Made by a program: the position numbers and the translations under genes. From assembly GCA_947441615.1 (NCBI GenBank), contig CANEUH010000005.1, forward strand, positions 62,001-126,000: a stretch of 64,000 nucleotides of DNA. Reading direction: 5' to 3'. Position 1 is the stretch's first letter. Each line of letters opens with the position of its first letter. The notes beneath the pieces were generated by a model. That model saw only the letters and a program-made list of their open reading frames with translations. It did not search any database and was not told the origin of the DNA. This DNA is from Bacteriovoracaceae bacterium. Lineage in GTDB: Bacteria > Bdellovibrionota > Bacteriovoracia > Bacteriovoracales > Bacteriovoracaceae. Below are positions 53,542-62,200 of this stretch, piece after piece.

Positions 53542-54265
53542 AAACTGGATTCGAAAAGATATTGTACTTTGTGTAGCGATTGGGGTGAATGCGAAGAGTG
53601 CCGACCAATGGTTGAAATATGCGGAATCACAGATGCGCGGAGATCGCTCACACTCTGAGATGACGATGACGATTCAAACACCGAATTGGAATCGTACACT
53701 CGAAATTGAATCTGATATTGAAGGGAAGAAAGAAGCGCTTTCAACAATCCTTTCTCCAGCAAAAGAAAAAGGTATTAGAACATTAAGAATTGAAAACAAC
53801 ATGTGGAACTATTTTCCTAAATTAAAAAGAAAAGTTGCCGTCTCTTCTTCTATGCTTCTTGCTAGTTGGATGGGTTCAGATTTCACAAATGATGATGTCC
53901 TTAAAGCCTCGTCCATGGCAGAGGACTATTCTCATAAATTCGCTAAAGATGAGAAGAAATTTAAAGTGATCGAAAATCTAGCCAAATCAAACTCTAAAGT
54001 CATGTGGCCGCGAATCGTTACCTACGCCTCAAAGGAAGACTGTCTACCTCGCATGTACAAATATTTCGATAAAGAAGGAAAGCTAAAGAGGACTCTTCAT
54101 TTTAGTGCCATCAAAAAATTCAATGGCCATAAGGTCCCTACTCACTGGGAAATGATTCCAGAAAATGATAAAACGAAAAAAACAATTATTGATTATAAAT
54201 CAATTGATTTTAATATTAAATTTAAACCAAATCACTTTTCTCAAATGAATCTTACGGGGAATTAA
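53534..54265 (+). CDS. LolA-like outer-membrane-sorting protein
   Basis: 243 residues from ATG 53534, six bases after AAGGA and inside the end of the ATPase gene. An N-terminal signal (KDIVLCVAIGVNAKSA) precedes a beta-rich domain with family features NMWNYFPKLKRKVAVSSSMLLASWMGSDFTNDD (split here; positions about 91-123) and a final strand set. This resembles the LolA-like (PF17131-type) proteins that sit beside RND or ABC lipid exporters. Expected to ferry a hydrophobic cargo through the periplasm to the outer membrane. Confidence 0.78.
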   Translation: MLKNWIRKDIVLCVAIGVNAKSADQWLKYAESQMRGDRSHSEMTMTIQTPNWNRTLEIESDIEGKKEALSTILSPAKEKGIRTLRIENNMWNYFPKLKRKVAVSSSMLLASWMGSDFTNDDVLKASSMAEDYSHKFAKDEKKFKVIENLAKSNSKVMWPRIVTYASKEDCLPRMYKYFDKEGKLKRTLHFSAIKKFNGHKVPTHWEMIPENDKTKKTIIDYKSIDFNIKFKPNHFSQMNLTGN

Positions 54266-55473
54266 TGAAGTTTTTCCTTTTAATCTTTTTGGTTTTCGTG
54301 ACTTATTCTGCTCTCGCTATGGAATCAGAATTTTCGGGAAATATTGAGGGGCAGATCAGAAACTCGACGAATAACTCTGAGGCGAAAGACGCTCCTTTAT
54401 TTCAAGACTGGAATAGGGAGAACTTTTATCTCCTGTATGGAAATCTTCATGGAAAAGTTGAATTTGGCGAGTCACGTATTGAGGCAAATTGGTTTGCCCG
54501 GTATAGCGAATCAAATCTTTATGAACCAGCTCCAATCGGTCCATTTAATCGTCCCCCATATATTGCGACTGGGATTTTTACTTTCCCCAACAGGCTCGTA
54601 GCAAGAGATATTTTTCAGATGCAACATATAGATCAAAGTGGGAACCATCAAACCGAATCCATTTTAAACAAATTCTATTATGAGTGGGATGGGAGCGACA
54701 AACGCTTCATGATCGGTCGTCTTTATGTGAATTATGGTCTGGGTGAAATCTTTAACCCTATTAATCCCTTCAATCAACCTACAGCGCTAACTTCTACTTC
54801 GCAAGTCGCTCAAGGTAACGATGGCGCTTCCTTTACATTTTTCATGAAAGACAATCACTTGATTCAATTTTTATTTTTAGGAGATAAAAGGATTGAGAAT
54901 TATGATGGATCCATAAATAAAACGTTCTGGATTCATGGAGAATATCAATTTTCAGATAAGCTCCAAATTGACTATGTTTTGGGAGAGGATCAGAGTCGGA
55001 ATAAGATAGGTGGTCAGGCGAGTTATCAATTTGATGAAGCTCTTATGTTTTTTCAATTTTTATATCAAACTGAACTTATTACTCCAGAACCCTCGAACAA
55101 CCTCTGGGATCTATTAGTTGGCCTTGATCAACAGTTAACAACGAAGTGGCATATTCGTTTTGAAGGTGGGTATCAAAAACAAGATCAATATGCCAGTCTT
55201 ACTACTTTCACGAGATTTTTACCGACTGAATACTTTGCGGCCCTGGCGAATGTTTATGAACCACATCCACTCGTAAAAGTTAGTGGAACAATTATTAACG
55301 ATATCAAATCTGGATTTAGTTATTTCATTGCGAAGGGAACTTTTAGCGTGACCAAAAGCACTGAAATCGAAGCCTTTGGTTTTTCTCCCGTTTCGGCAGG
55401 GGATGAAACAGACAACCTTGCCCAAAAACTTGTAACAACTGATCTAGGAATTGCCCTAAGAACTTTTTTCTAA
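54265..55473 (+). CDS. Outer-membrane beta-barrel protein of the export operon
   Basis: 402 residues with signal peptide FFLLIFLVFVTYSALA and terminal phenylalanine (IALRTFF). The barrel strands are clear (KRFMIGRLYVNYGLGEIFNP, LQIDYVLGEDQSRNKI, KWHIRFEGGYQKQD). Its 5' end overlaps the LolA-like stop (TAATG), so it is cotranslated with the exporter. It could be the outer-membrane receiver of the cargo. It overlaps the convergent PEP-synthase-like gene by 18 bp. Confidence 0.8.
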   Translation: MKFFLLIFLVFVTYSALAMESEFSGNIEGQIRNSTNNSEAKDAPLFQDWNRENFYLLYGNLHGKVEFGESRIEANWFARYSESNLYEPAPIGPFNRPPYIATGIFTFPNRLVARDIFQMQHIDQSGNHQTESILNKFYYEWDGSDKRFMIGRLYVNYGLGEIFNPINPFNQPTALTSTSQVAQGNDGASFTFFMKDNHLIQFLFLGDKRIENYDGSINKTFWIHGEYQFSDKLQIDYVLGEDQSRNKIGGQASYQFDEALMFFQFLYQTELITPEPSNNLWDLLVGLDQQLTTKWHIRFEGGYQKQDQYASLTTFTRFLPTEYFAALANVYEPHPLVKVSGTIINDIKSGFSYFIAKGTFSVTKSTEIEAFGFSPVSAGDETDNLAQKLVTTDLGIALRTFF

Positions 55474-57765
55474 GATTACTACTTCACCCGTTTTTCCGTT
55501 TATTTTTATCAAGTCTCCCTCATGAATAAGTTTTGTCGCTTGATTTAAATTAAGGATAGCTGGTATCCCGTATTCACGTCCTATGACAGCGGCATGAGAG
55601 AGAAGGCCTCCAACTTCAGTCACAACTCCTCCGACTCTCGCGAGAACAGGAGTCCAACCTGGATCAGTAAAAGCGGTCACAAGAATATCATCTTTGGTTA
55701 AATTAAGTGTTGCATGAATATCTAATATAACTCGCGCTCTACCGGTGAACACTCCGGGGCTACAACCTACTCCTTTAAGGCTACCTGTCGAGGATACTGT
55801 TTTTGCCTGTATTGTCCCGCCGAAATCGTTTGGTGGCACAAAATGGCGGTAGCCATCGTAATAGAGCGTTCGCTTTTTTGTATTTGGCAATTCATCGATC
55901 ATTTTTAACAATTTCTTTTTTATCTCTAGTATATCAAGCATAAAAGCTTCTTTTTCAGTTAGACCCTCCCGTTTCGAAAATTCAATGACCCCGAGCCGCA
56001 AGAGATAATAAGCTCTCGTTGAGTAAGTCCTCATCTCTTCTCTAAGACGCAAGAACTCACGAGACTCATCAGTTAGTTTTAAAAATTTTCTACGACTAAA
56101 AATATTTAATTCGCTAGAAAGTCTATTATAGGTTTTTGAAAATTTATCTTTAACGGAATTTGAAATCGGATTATACCCTCTCACAAGATCATCGACCCAC
56201 TCTTTTTTTTCCCCCCACCTAGGCACAGAGAGATCAAGTTCAGCGGGGCCATGATGATAATGAAGAGTTAAAAACTTTTCTCTTTCAGATTGGTAAGTCT
56301 GTGAATCAAATCCGTAAAAATCAGCGGCGATCCTTAATTTACCTAAACCAATTTGCACATCTAGGTGAGCAATACCTTCTAGTTCACTCATAAGATCAAT
56401 TTCATCTCCGAATAAATATCCTTTTTTCTTTTTTAAATATGATTTATATTCTGTTTGAAAATTTGAATTGTTGTAAATAGTACGAAAATAATTCTTCTCT
56501 GTTGTATTTTGAAAAAATATGACCCTTAAAAACCAATCACAAAACGTAGAGTCATTCATCTTGCGAATATTCTTTAATTGAGACTTCAATGACTCATCTT
56601 CAATTTCAAATTTAGTTCGAAATAGTTGAATCATATTTTTACAATTTAGATATTCAGACTGAAGGCCGATTAAAACGGGAATTGCATCCATAAGGGAACC
56701 TAGAGTCAATTTCGTGCGATGTGGCCCTTTTTCACCATAATCTTTTTGAACACCAAGATCACGGTCAAAGTCATCCTCCTTAAAATCCGGTATTTTTTTT
56801 AGACCTTCTTTAACGGCTTCTGCATTCCAGTACACTCTTCCATAATGATAGTGAATCCACTGAATCTTTTCATCGTTTGGAATGAGGTTGATATTTTTAA
56901 AATAATCCCCCATTGAATATTCAAGGGCCTCTCGATAAACAGAAAACATAAAGGGAGTGCAAACACGTGCAGAGACTCCACCGTCTTTAAAATCCGCATC
57001 CGTCAATTCTGGAGTGTCCCCCCTCGGAGTGAAGGTCGTAACTGGTCGCGATTGAAGGATCTGGAGTTTGTCATCAGATCCGATCGCCCACTCTATATCC
57101 TGAGGATGTCCATAGTGCGCCTGAATTTTCGCAGCCGTTTCAATCAATTGCCGTAAATGACCATCTTCCATCTTGGTTTGTTCAGAATTTATGATTTCGC
57201 TTATTTTTTTATCATCAAACCAATTATAAACTGCCTGAGATGGTGTCACATGCCCAGACACTAATCTTTCTCCAAGTCCCTCACAATATTCCACCAACAT
57301 TTCTTCTTCAATGCCGCTCAGAGGATTAATCGTAAAGAGGACTCCTGATATCTTTGAATCAACCATTCTTTGAACAAGTACACTCATCTTAAGTGTTTCA
57401 AGTGACCATTCTATTTTTTTAGTCTTTAGATAATCTTTCACTCTGTCTGAGTGGCGAGAGTCAAAACAGTCCTTAACTCTTTTCTTTAATTCATCCATGG
57501 AACTTACATTTAAGTATGTTTCATACTGCCCAGCAAAGCTTGCTTGCCCCAAATCCTCTAAAGCACCACTAGACCTCACCGCTACGGGAAATCCACCTAT
57601 CCGCTCAATGTCTTCTTCTAAAATCTCCTCAATATCAGTTAGAACAATACCTTTAGGAACTATGAAATCTGCCATTAAGAGTTCATGTAATTTCTGAGCT
57701 TTTCCACCGAATTTTTTTGTCATTTCAGGGGAAAGAGCTCTATCACCAATAAAAAATTTATTCAT
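55456..57765 (-). CDS. PEP synthase/rifampicin-phosphotransferase-like enzyme (second copy)
   Basis: 769 residues. The N-terminal ATP-grasp domain contains FGGKAQKLHELLMADFIVPK, PVAVRSSGALEDLGQASFAG and VLVQRMVDSKISGVLFTINP. DIEWAIGSDDKLQILQSRPV near 225 ends the domain. A diverged, helix-rich middle follows. The swivelling domain carries GCSPGVFTGRARVI and the phospho-histidine in GGLLSHAAVIGREYGIPA (His near 724). The same domain layout as the 46595 enzyme and no PEP barrel. The ATG has TAGGAAC seven bases upstream. It faces the radical SAM gene across a 196-bp promoter region. Confidence 0.87.
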   Translation of the reverse strand: MNKFFIGDRALSPEMTKKFGGKAQKLHELLMADFIVPKGIVLTDIEEILEEDIERIGGFPVAVRSSGALEDLGQASFAGQYETYLNVSSMDELKKRVKDCFDSRHSDRVKDYLKTKKIEWSLETLKMSVLVQRMVDSKISGVLFTINPLSGIEEEMLVEYCEGLGERLVSGHVTPSQAVYNWFDDKKISEIINSEQTKMEDGHLRQLIETAAKIQAHYGHPQDIEWAIGSDDKLQILQSRPVTTFTPRGDTPELTDADFKDGGVSARVCTPFMFSVYREALEYSMGDYFKNINLIPNDEKIQWIHYHYGRVYWNAEAVKEGLKKIPDFKEDDFDRDLGVQKDYGEKGPHRTKLTLGSLMDAIPVLIGLQSEYLNCKNMIQLFRTKFEIEDESLKSQLKNIRKMNDSTFCDWFLRVIFFQNTTEKNYFRTIYNNSNFQTEYKSYLKKKKGYLFGDEIDLMSELEGIAHLDVQIGLGKLRIAADFYGFDSQTYQSEREKFLTLHYHHGPAELDLSVPRWGEKKEWVDDLVRGYNPISNSVKDKFSKTYNRLSSELNIFSRRKFLKLTDESREFLRLREEMRTYSTRAYYLLRLGVIEFSKREGLTEKEAFMLDILEIKKKLLKMIDELPNTKKRTLYYDGYRHFVPPNDFGGTIQAKTVSSTGSLKGVGCSPGVFTGRARVILDIHATLNLTKDDILVTAFTDPGWTPVLARVGGVVTEVGGLLSHAAVIGREYGIPAILNLNQATKLIHEGDLIKINGKTGEVVILEKSS

Positions 57766-57914
57766 TTAGTTCCTAACGGAAGAATCAGGAAGGCACTGTA
57801 GATTTATATAGCTGACGAGATCAATCGAGATTTTAGAGATAAATGATTAAAAACGTTTTATGATTTGCCTTTATATTTCTAGTCCTAAAGCACTAGGACA
57901 CCCCACCTACTCTT

Positions 57915-57943
57915 TTGACCTGAGGCCCTAAACTGACTATGAT
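57915..57943 (+). promoter_or_regulatory. Predicted sigma-70-type promoter of the radical SAM gene
   Basis: TTGACC (57915-57920), a 17-base spacer and TATGAT (57938-57943). Each box matches five of six consensus bases. Transcription would start near 57950, leaving a leader of about 12 bases with AGGAAGG before ATG 57962. Upstream, a GTCCTA/TAGGAC inverted repeat lies near 57881-57898. Confidence 0.65.
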
Positions 57944-57961
57944 CATACCAGGAAGGAAATT

Positions 57962-59347
57962 ATGACAAAAAGTGCAATAGAGGTTAGAGACGAGCTAAAC
58001 GCCGTCTCAAGTAGTTTCTGCTTAGCAAAATGGCTTCAAGTTACGATTCATTTGCAGAATGGACAAACTCACTCTTGTCACCATCCCGGTACACACAAAG
58101 TTCCCTTAGAAGAATTAAAAGACGATCCGTCGGCGCTTCATAATACAAAAACTAAAAAATCTTTCCGTAAAATGATGCTTGAAGGAGAAAGACCAAAAGA
58201 ATGTGAGTATTGCTGGAGAATTGAGGATGCTCATAAAGATAATCTTTCTGACCGAACATTCAAATCAGCAGATCATTGGGCCTACCCAAAGCTTCAGGAA
58301 GTTTCAAAATTATCTTGGGATCAATCGGTTAACCCACAATACCTAGAAGTGAGTTTTGGTAATGAATGTAATTTCAAATGTGGCTACTGCGCTCCCCATA
58401 TTTCTTCGGGGTTAATGAGTGAATACCTAAAACATGGTCATTATGATTCAATGCCCGCCTTTAATTTAGAAACATTACGAAATGATGGGATGTTTCCCCA
58501 TAGTAAGGACGAATACAATCCCTATGTGGATGCTTTTTGGAAATGGTGGCCTGGCCTATCTAAGGACCTAAAAGTCTTTCGGATTACGGGGGGAGAGCCT
58601 CTTCTTAATCCAAATACTTTTAAATTTTTAGAATATCTAAAATCTCATCCAATGCCAGAATTAAGTCTCGCGATTAATAGTAATCTTGGAATTTCTAAGA
58701 ACACTTTTAATAAATTTGTTGAAGAGATCAAATTTATAACTGAAAATAAATTAATAAAAGACTTTCAACTCTATACGAGTGTCGACACCTACGGAAAGAA
58801 TGCAGAATTCGTCCGGTTTGGACTGAATTACAATGAATACATGCAGAACGTAAGAACCTTTCTTAAAGAAGTTAAAGAAGTTCAACTAGTTTTTATGTGC
58901 ACCTATAATGCATTCTCTGTCATTAATTTTAGAAAATTCCTCGAGGAAGTGACCTCGTTAAAGGATGAATTTAGAAATCAATTTAATCACACCAGAGTTC
59001 TTCTCGATACGCCCTACTTGAAAGATCCATCTTTTCTTTCCTGCTATGTTCTGACTGAAGAATTTTGGCCTTATATTAAAAGTGACCTCGCCTACATAAA
59101 AGAAAAAGCAAAACCAGATGAAAAAACAGGAATCTATATTTATTATGACCACGAAATTAGTAAGTTCGAAAGAATTCTCAATTGGCTAGAAAGCCTAGAA
59201 GAAAATGAACACCGAAAAAATACGAGAAGGGCTTTGTACCAATTCTTACAAGAGTATCAAATAAGAAAAGAGATCAAATTTTCTGATTATTGCCCTGAGT
59301 ATTCTGAATTTTTTAAACTATGTGAGAAAATCTCCCTCGAAAAGTAA
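57962..59347 (+). CDS. Radical SAM protein (twitch-type architecture)
   Basis: 461 residues. The radical SAM cluster motif is CNFKCGYC (CxxxCxxC, near 137-144), followed by APHISSGLMSEY and the SAM-binding FRITGGEPLLNP (near 204-215). Extra N-terminal cysteines (HSCHHPGTHKVPL near 38 and ECEYCWRIED near 80) are typical of radical SAM proteins with an auxiliary cluster or twitch-like N-region. The reaction is unknown; relatives modify peptides or cofactors. It converges on the nucleotidyltransferase-fold gene with a 30-bp overlap. Link to the lipid locus is by position only. Confidence 0.88.
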   Translation: MTKSAIEVRDELNAVSSSFCLAKWLQVTIHLQNGQTHSCHHPGTHKVPLEELKDDPSALHNTKTKKSFRKMMLEGERPKECEYCWRIEDAHKDNLSDRTFKSADHWAYPKLQEVSKLSWDQSVNPQYLEVSFGNECNFKCGYCAPHISSGLMSEYLKHGHYDSMPAFNLETLRNDGMFPHSKDEYNPYVDAFWKWWPGLSKDLKVFRITGGEPLLNPNTFKFLEYLKSHPMPELSLAINSNLGISKNTFNKFVEEIKFITENKLIKDFQLYTSVDTYGKNAEFVRFGLNYNEYMQNVRTFLKEVKEVQLVFMCTYNAFSVINFRKFLEEVTSLKDEFRNQFNHTRVLLDTPYLKDPSFLSCYVLTEEFWPYIKSDLAYIKEKAKPDEKTGIYIYYDHEISKFERILNWLESLEENEHRKNTRRALYQFLQEYQIRKEIKFSDYCPEYSEFFKLCEKISLEK

Positions 59348-60253
59348 CGTTAATTCAGAGATCAATTTTTGTTCACTCTCTAAATTTAAGGCCAGCGCCT
59401 GAACCTGAATAAGCATCCTAAGATGCTCCAGAGATTGTTTTTCGGGAAGATGAAATTTCTGTGCATAGATCCCACATATTTCCCAATCAATTTGTGCCAA
59501 TAATATTTCAAGCTCTAAAGGCTTTAGGTTTTTTAGATAAGATACATCTTCCAAATTGTGGAACCACAGTTTGCAATGAGGTGCAAGGATTCCGAACCCC
59601 TCACCTAAATCGGTTCGATAAATATCAAGACCATCTTTAAAAATGTTCTCGCTCCATTGATCGATTGATTGACACAAACGTGGGTTGTCTTGGCATAACT
59701 CTTTTAAAACGTTGACCACGGAAATAAAATCAATTAACTCGCCCTTAAAATCATAGTTAATAAATTTAAAATGGTTTCTCCATTTCAACTGCCGATAAAG
59801 TGGATTATTTTTTAATGAATGAGCGTCAGAGAACAGCATCCTTTGAATAAAGACAAATCTCTCGCCTAAACTAAAGTTTTTTTTCTGCCTAAATTTTGAA
59901 CTCAGTTCAGGGTCTCGCATGAGCTCAAAAGAATTCATCCTAGATAGCACTATGGGGAGATGATTCACTTGATAGAGATTTGCTTCTCCCAAAAAGGGCA
60001 TGATTTTTTTTAACGTTTTTAGAAGTGAATGAATAAACTCAACAGAGAGCCTCCCATCGTGAACGAGAGTGATATCGAGATCACTAACACCCAAGATGAA
60101 GCTACCATTTCGAGTACTATTGCGATTCCAGACCTCGACACCAAGACCGAATTCAAAGATCAGTTTTAATAATAGAAGGCCACCTTGGTAAGGAATCAAG
60201 GCCACGGCTCGCGGAAGCAGCGAGTCAACCATGCTAAAGAATTGTTTTCTCAT
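59318..60253 (-). CDS. Nucleotidyltransferase-fold (Pol beta-like) protein
   Basis: 311 residues. Near residues 50-63, GSFILGVSDLDITLVHDG matches the G-S...D-x-D core of the nucleotidyltransferase fold. The rest is helical, without a recognised domain (FVFIQRMLFSDAHSLKNNPLYRQL near 130). Such proteins transfer nucleotides to antibiotics, proteins or RNA, but many are inactive. The frame is strongly coding and overlaps the radical SAM gene tail to tail by 30 bp. Function is not assigned. Confidence 0.7.
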   Translation of the reverse strand: MRKQFFSMVDSLLPRAVALIPYQGGLLLLKLIFEFGLGVEVWNRNSTRNGSFILGVSDLDITLVHDGRLSVEFIHSLLKTLKKIMPFLGEANLYQVNHLPIVLSRMNSFELMRDPELSSKFRQKKNFSLGERFVFIQRMLFSDAHSLKNNPLYRQLKWRNHFKFINYDFKGELIDFISVVNVLKELCQDNPRLCQSIDQWSENIFKDGLDIYRTDLGEGFGILAPHCKLWFHNLEDVSYLKNLKPLELEILLAQIDWEICGIYAQKFHLPEKQSLEHLRMLIQVQALALNLESEQKLISELTLLFEGDFLT

Positions 60254-60333
60254 AGAACTCTATCTTATCAAATTCATAAAATTATGGGAGGAAACTCTGA
60301 CTCTCTTTTGGAACTTCCGGACCCTGCTAAAAT

Positions 60334-60362
60334 TTGACTTTTACTGCCTTTCCCCTTAAAAC
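60334..60362 (+). promoter_or_regulatory. Predicted promoter and leader of the rplU operon
   Basis: TTGACT (60334-60339), a 17-base spacer and TAAAAC (60357-60362). The leader of about 70 bases to ATG 60442 contains CAGGACTAAAATCCT, a small stem-loop, and CCGGCAGG. It could form an L21-type autoregulatory leader, but no family was matched. Confidence 0.5.
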
Positions 60363-60441
60363 TGATTTCTTATTTAACTCACCTAGGGCAAAAGCAGGAC
60401 TAAAATCCTCCCCGGCAGGTGGTATCTCTTAAGGAGTTCTC

Positions 60442-60789
60442 ATGTATACGGTTGTTGAAATCAAAGGACACCAGTACAAGCTATCAGCTGGTGATCTTAT
60501 CGACGTTGAAAGAATTGAAGCTGAAGTAGGCACTACAGTGACTTTCGATCAAGTTCTCCTCGTTGGTGGAACTAAGACTCTTGTTGGTGCTCCAGTTGTT
60601 GGCGGTGCTAAAGTAACAGCGAAAGTTGTTAAGCAAGGTCGTACTCGTAAAATTCTAGTTCTCAAGCGTAAGCCAGGTGCTTACCGTAAGAAAAACGGTC
60701 ACCGTCAGTGCTTCACTGGTCTTTTGATCACTGAGATCAATGATGGCCAAGGTGGAGTAACTAAAGCTGAAGCAAAAGCTAAAAAGTAA
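60442..60789 (+). CDS. rplU: 50S ribosomal protein L21
   Basis: 115 residues. MYTVVEIKGHQYKLSAGD is the standard L21 start, with the C-terminal signature KRKPGAYRKKNGHRQCFT near 73-90 and a short Lys/Ala-rich tail (KAEAKAKK). AAGGAG precedes the ATG. L21 binds 23S rRNA early in large-subunit assembly. It begins the rplU-rpmA-obgE order common in bacteria. Codon use is strongly biased, as expected for a highly expressed gene. Confidence 0.98.
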   Translation: MYTVVEIKGHQYKLSAGDLIDVERIEAEVGTTVTFDQVLLVGGTKTLVGAPVVGGAKVTAKVVKQGRTRKILVLKRKPGAYRKKNGHRQCFTGLLITEINDGQGGVTKAEAKAKK

Positions 60790-60822
60790 TTTAAATTAAT
60801 CAAAGTTTAGGAGAGCTATAAT

Positions 60823-61077
60823 ATGGCACATAAGAAATCGGGTGGTAGTACCAGTAACGGTCGTGACTCTAACCCAAAAATGCGTGGTGTAAAAAAATTC
60901 GGTGGTGAGCTTGTTGAAACAGGTATGATCATCGTTCGTCAGAAAGGTACAAAGTTTCACCCAGGGACAAACGTAAAAATGGGTCGTGATTTCACGATCT
61001 ATGCTATCTGTCCTGGTAAAGTTAAGTTCGGTTTCTACAATAAAACGACAAAAATCGTTTCTATCGTTCCAGCTTAA
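60823..61077 (+). CDS. rpmA: 50S ribosomal protein L27
   Basis: 84 residues. It starts [19 protein letters not shown] without a removable N-terminal leader, so the flexible tail that reaches the peptidyl-transferase centre is native. [20 protein letters not shown] is the core signature. It lies 33 bp after rplU with Shine-Dalgarno AGGAGAGC. A strong terminator follows before obgE. Confidence 0.98.
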   Translation: MAHKKSGGSTSNGRDSNPKMRGVKKFGGELVETGMIIVRQKGTKFHPGTNVKMGRDFTIYAICPGKVKFGFYNKTTKIVSIVPA

Positions 61078-61105
61078 TTGATCTTTAAAGATAATTACGA
61101 TAATG

Positions 61106-61137
61106 AAGGGGAGCAGCAATGCTCCCCTTTCTTTTTT
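61106..61137 (+). terminator. Strong intrinsic terminator between rpmA and obgE
   Basis: AAGGGGAGCA (61106-61115) pairs perfectly with TGCTCCCCTT (61120-61129) around the loop GCAA. A T-rich tract (CTTTTTT) follows. It lies 28 bp after the rpmA stop and 29 bp before the obgE start, so it may reduce obgE relative to the ribosomal proteins. Confidence 0.85.
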
Positions 61138-61165
61138 AGATACGGCCGTGAGGCGCGAAGGTTTT

Positions 61166-62200
61166 ATGAAGTTTATAGATGAAGTTGATATTGAAGTAAT
61201 CTCAGGTGATGGCGGTAAAGGTTTCGTCGGTTATCGCCGTGAAAAATATGTCCCTTTAGGTGGACCAGATGGCGGCGACGGCGGGCATGGCGGAAATATC
61301 TTTTTCCAAGGTGACGAAGGCCTAAACACACTCCTCCACTTCCGTGGTTTAAAAACATTCAAAGCTGATCCTGGTGAAAATGGTGCTGGCTCCAACATGA
61401 CCGGTGCTAACGGAAATGATCTCATTTTAAAAGTTCCAGTTGGAACTCTCATTTACCATAAAGAGACGGGTAGTCTTCTGTGTGACATCACAGAAAATGG
61501 TCAACTCTACGAAGCATCTAAAGGTGGGCGTGGTGGATTTGGGAATGCTCACTTTAAAACTTCCACTCACCAGACTCCAAGATTTGCTCAGAATGGAGAA
61601 GCTGGGACAGCTATTCCTATTCATCTTGAATTAAAACTTCTCGCTGATATCGCTCTTATTGGACTCCCTAATGCAGGAAAATCGACTCTCATTAGTGCCA
61701 TAAGTGCTGCACGTCCTAAGATTGCTGACTATCCCTTCACGACTCTTGAGCCCAACCTTGGAGTTGTCGAACTCGGGGATAAAACCATCGTCGTGACTGA
61801 TATCCCTGGACTCATTGAAGGGGCAGCTGAAGGTAAAGGCTTAGGAATTAAATTCTTAAAACATATTGAAAGAACTTCGGCCCTTGTTCATCTCATTGAT
61901 TGCTCTATGTTCCTTGAAGAATTTGAAGCGATTGAGGCCTATATGACAGTTAGGGAAGAGCTTGAAAAATTTAATCCTGATCTTTTAAATAAAAAAGAAA
62001 TCGTCTGCTTAACTAAAATTGATGCCATGACTGAAGAAGAAATTGAAAAGTTTCGCTCAAGCATGGAGGAACAATTAGACCGTAAAGTCCTTCCCATTTC
62101 AGGGGTATCAGGACGCAATATTGATCTCCTTAAGCAAATTATGTTAAAAACCAAAGAAGTGATTCAAGAAGAACAGAAAGAGGTAAAGCGTGGCAAATGA
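61166..62200 (+). CDS. obgE: Obg-family GTPase
   Basis: 344 residues from ATG 61166, chosen because MKFIDEVDIEVISGDGGKGF is the Obg-domain start and AAGG lies upstream. The frame is open 63 bp further back but that would run through the terminator. The Obg domain is glycine-rich (GGPDGGDGGHGGN), followed by the G domain with GLPNAGKSTL (near 185), DYPFTTLEPNLG, DIPGLIEGAAEGKGLG and TKID. It acts in ribosome assembly and stress control. Overlaps rsfS by 11 bp. Confidence 0.97.
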   Translation: MKFIDEVDIEVISGDGGKGFVGYRREKYVPLGGPDGGDGGHGGNIFFQGDEGLNTLLHFRGLKTFKADPGENGAGSNMTGANGNDLILKVPVGTLIYHKETGSLLCDITENGQLYEASKGGRGGFGNAHFKTSTHQTPRFAQNGEAGTAIPIHLELKLLADIALIGLPNAGKSTLISAISAARPKIADYPFTTLEPNLGVVELGDKTIVVTDIPGLIEGAAEGKGLGIKFLKHIERTSALVHLIDCSMFLEEFEAIEAYMTVREELEKFNPDLLNKKEIVCLTKIDAMTEEEIEKFRSSMEEQLDRKVLPISGVSGRNIDLLKQIMLKTKEVIQEEQKEVKRGK

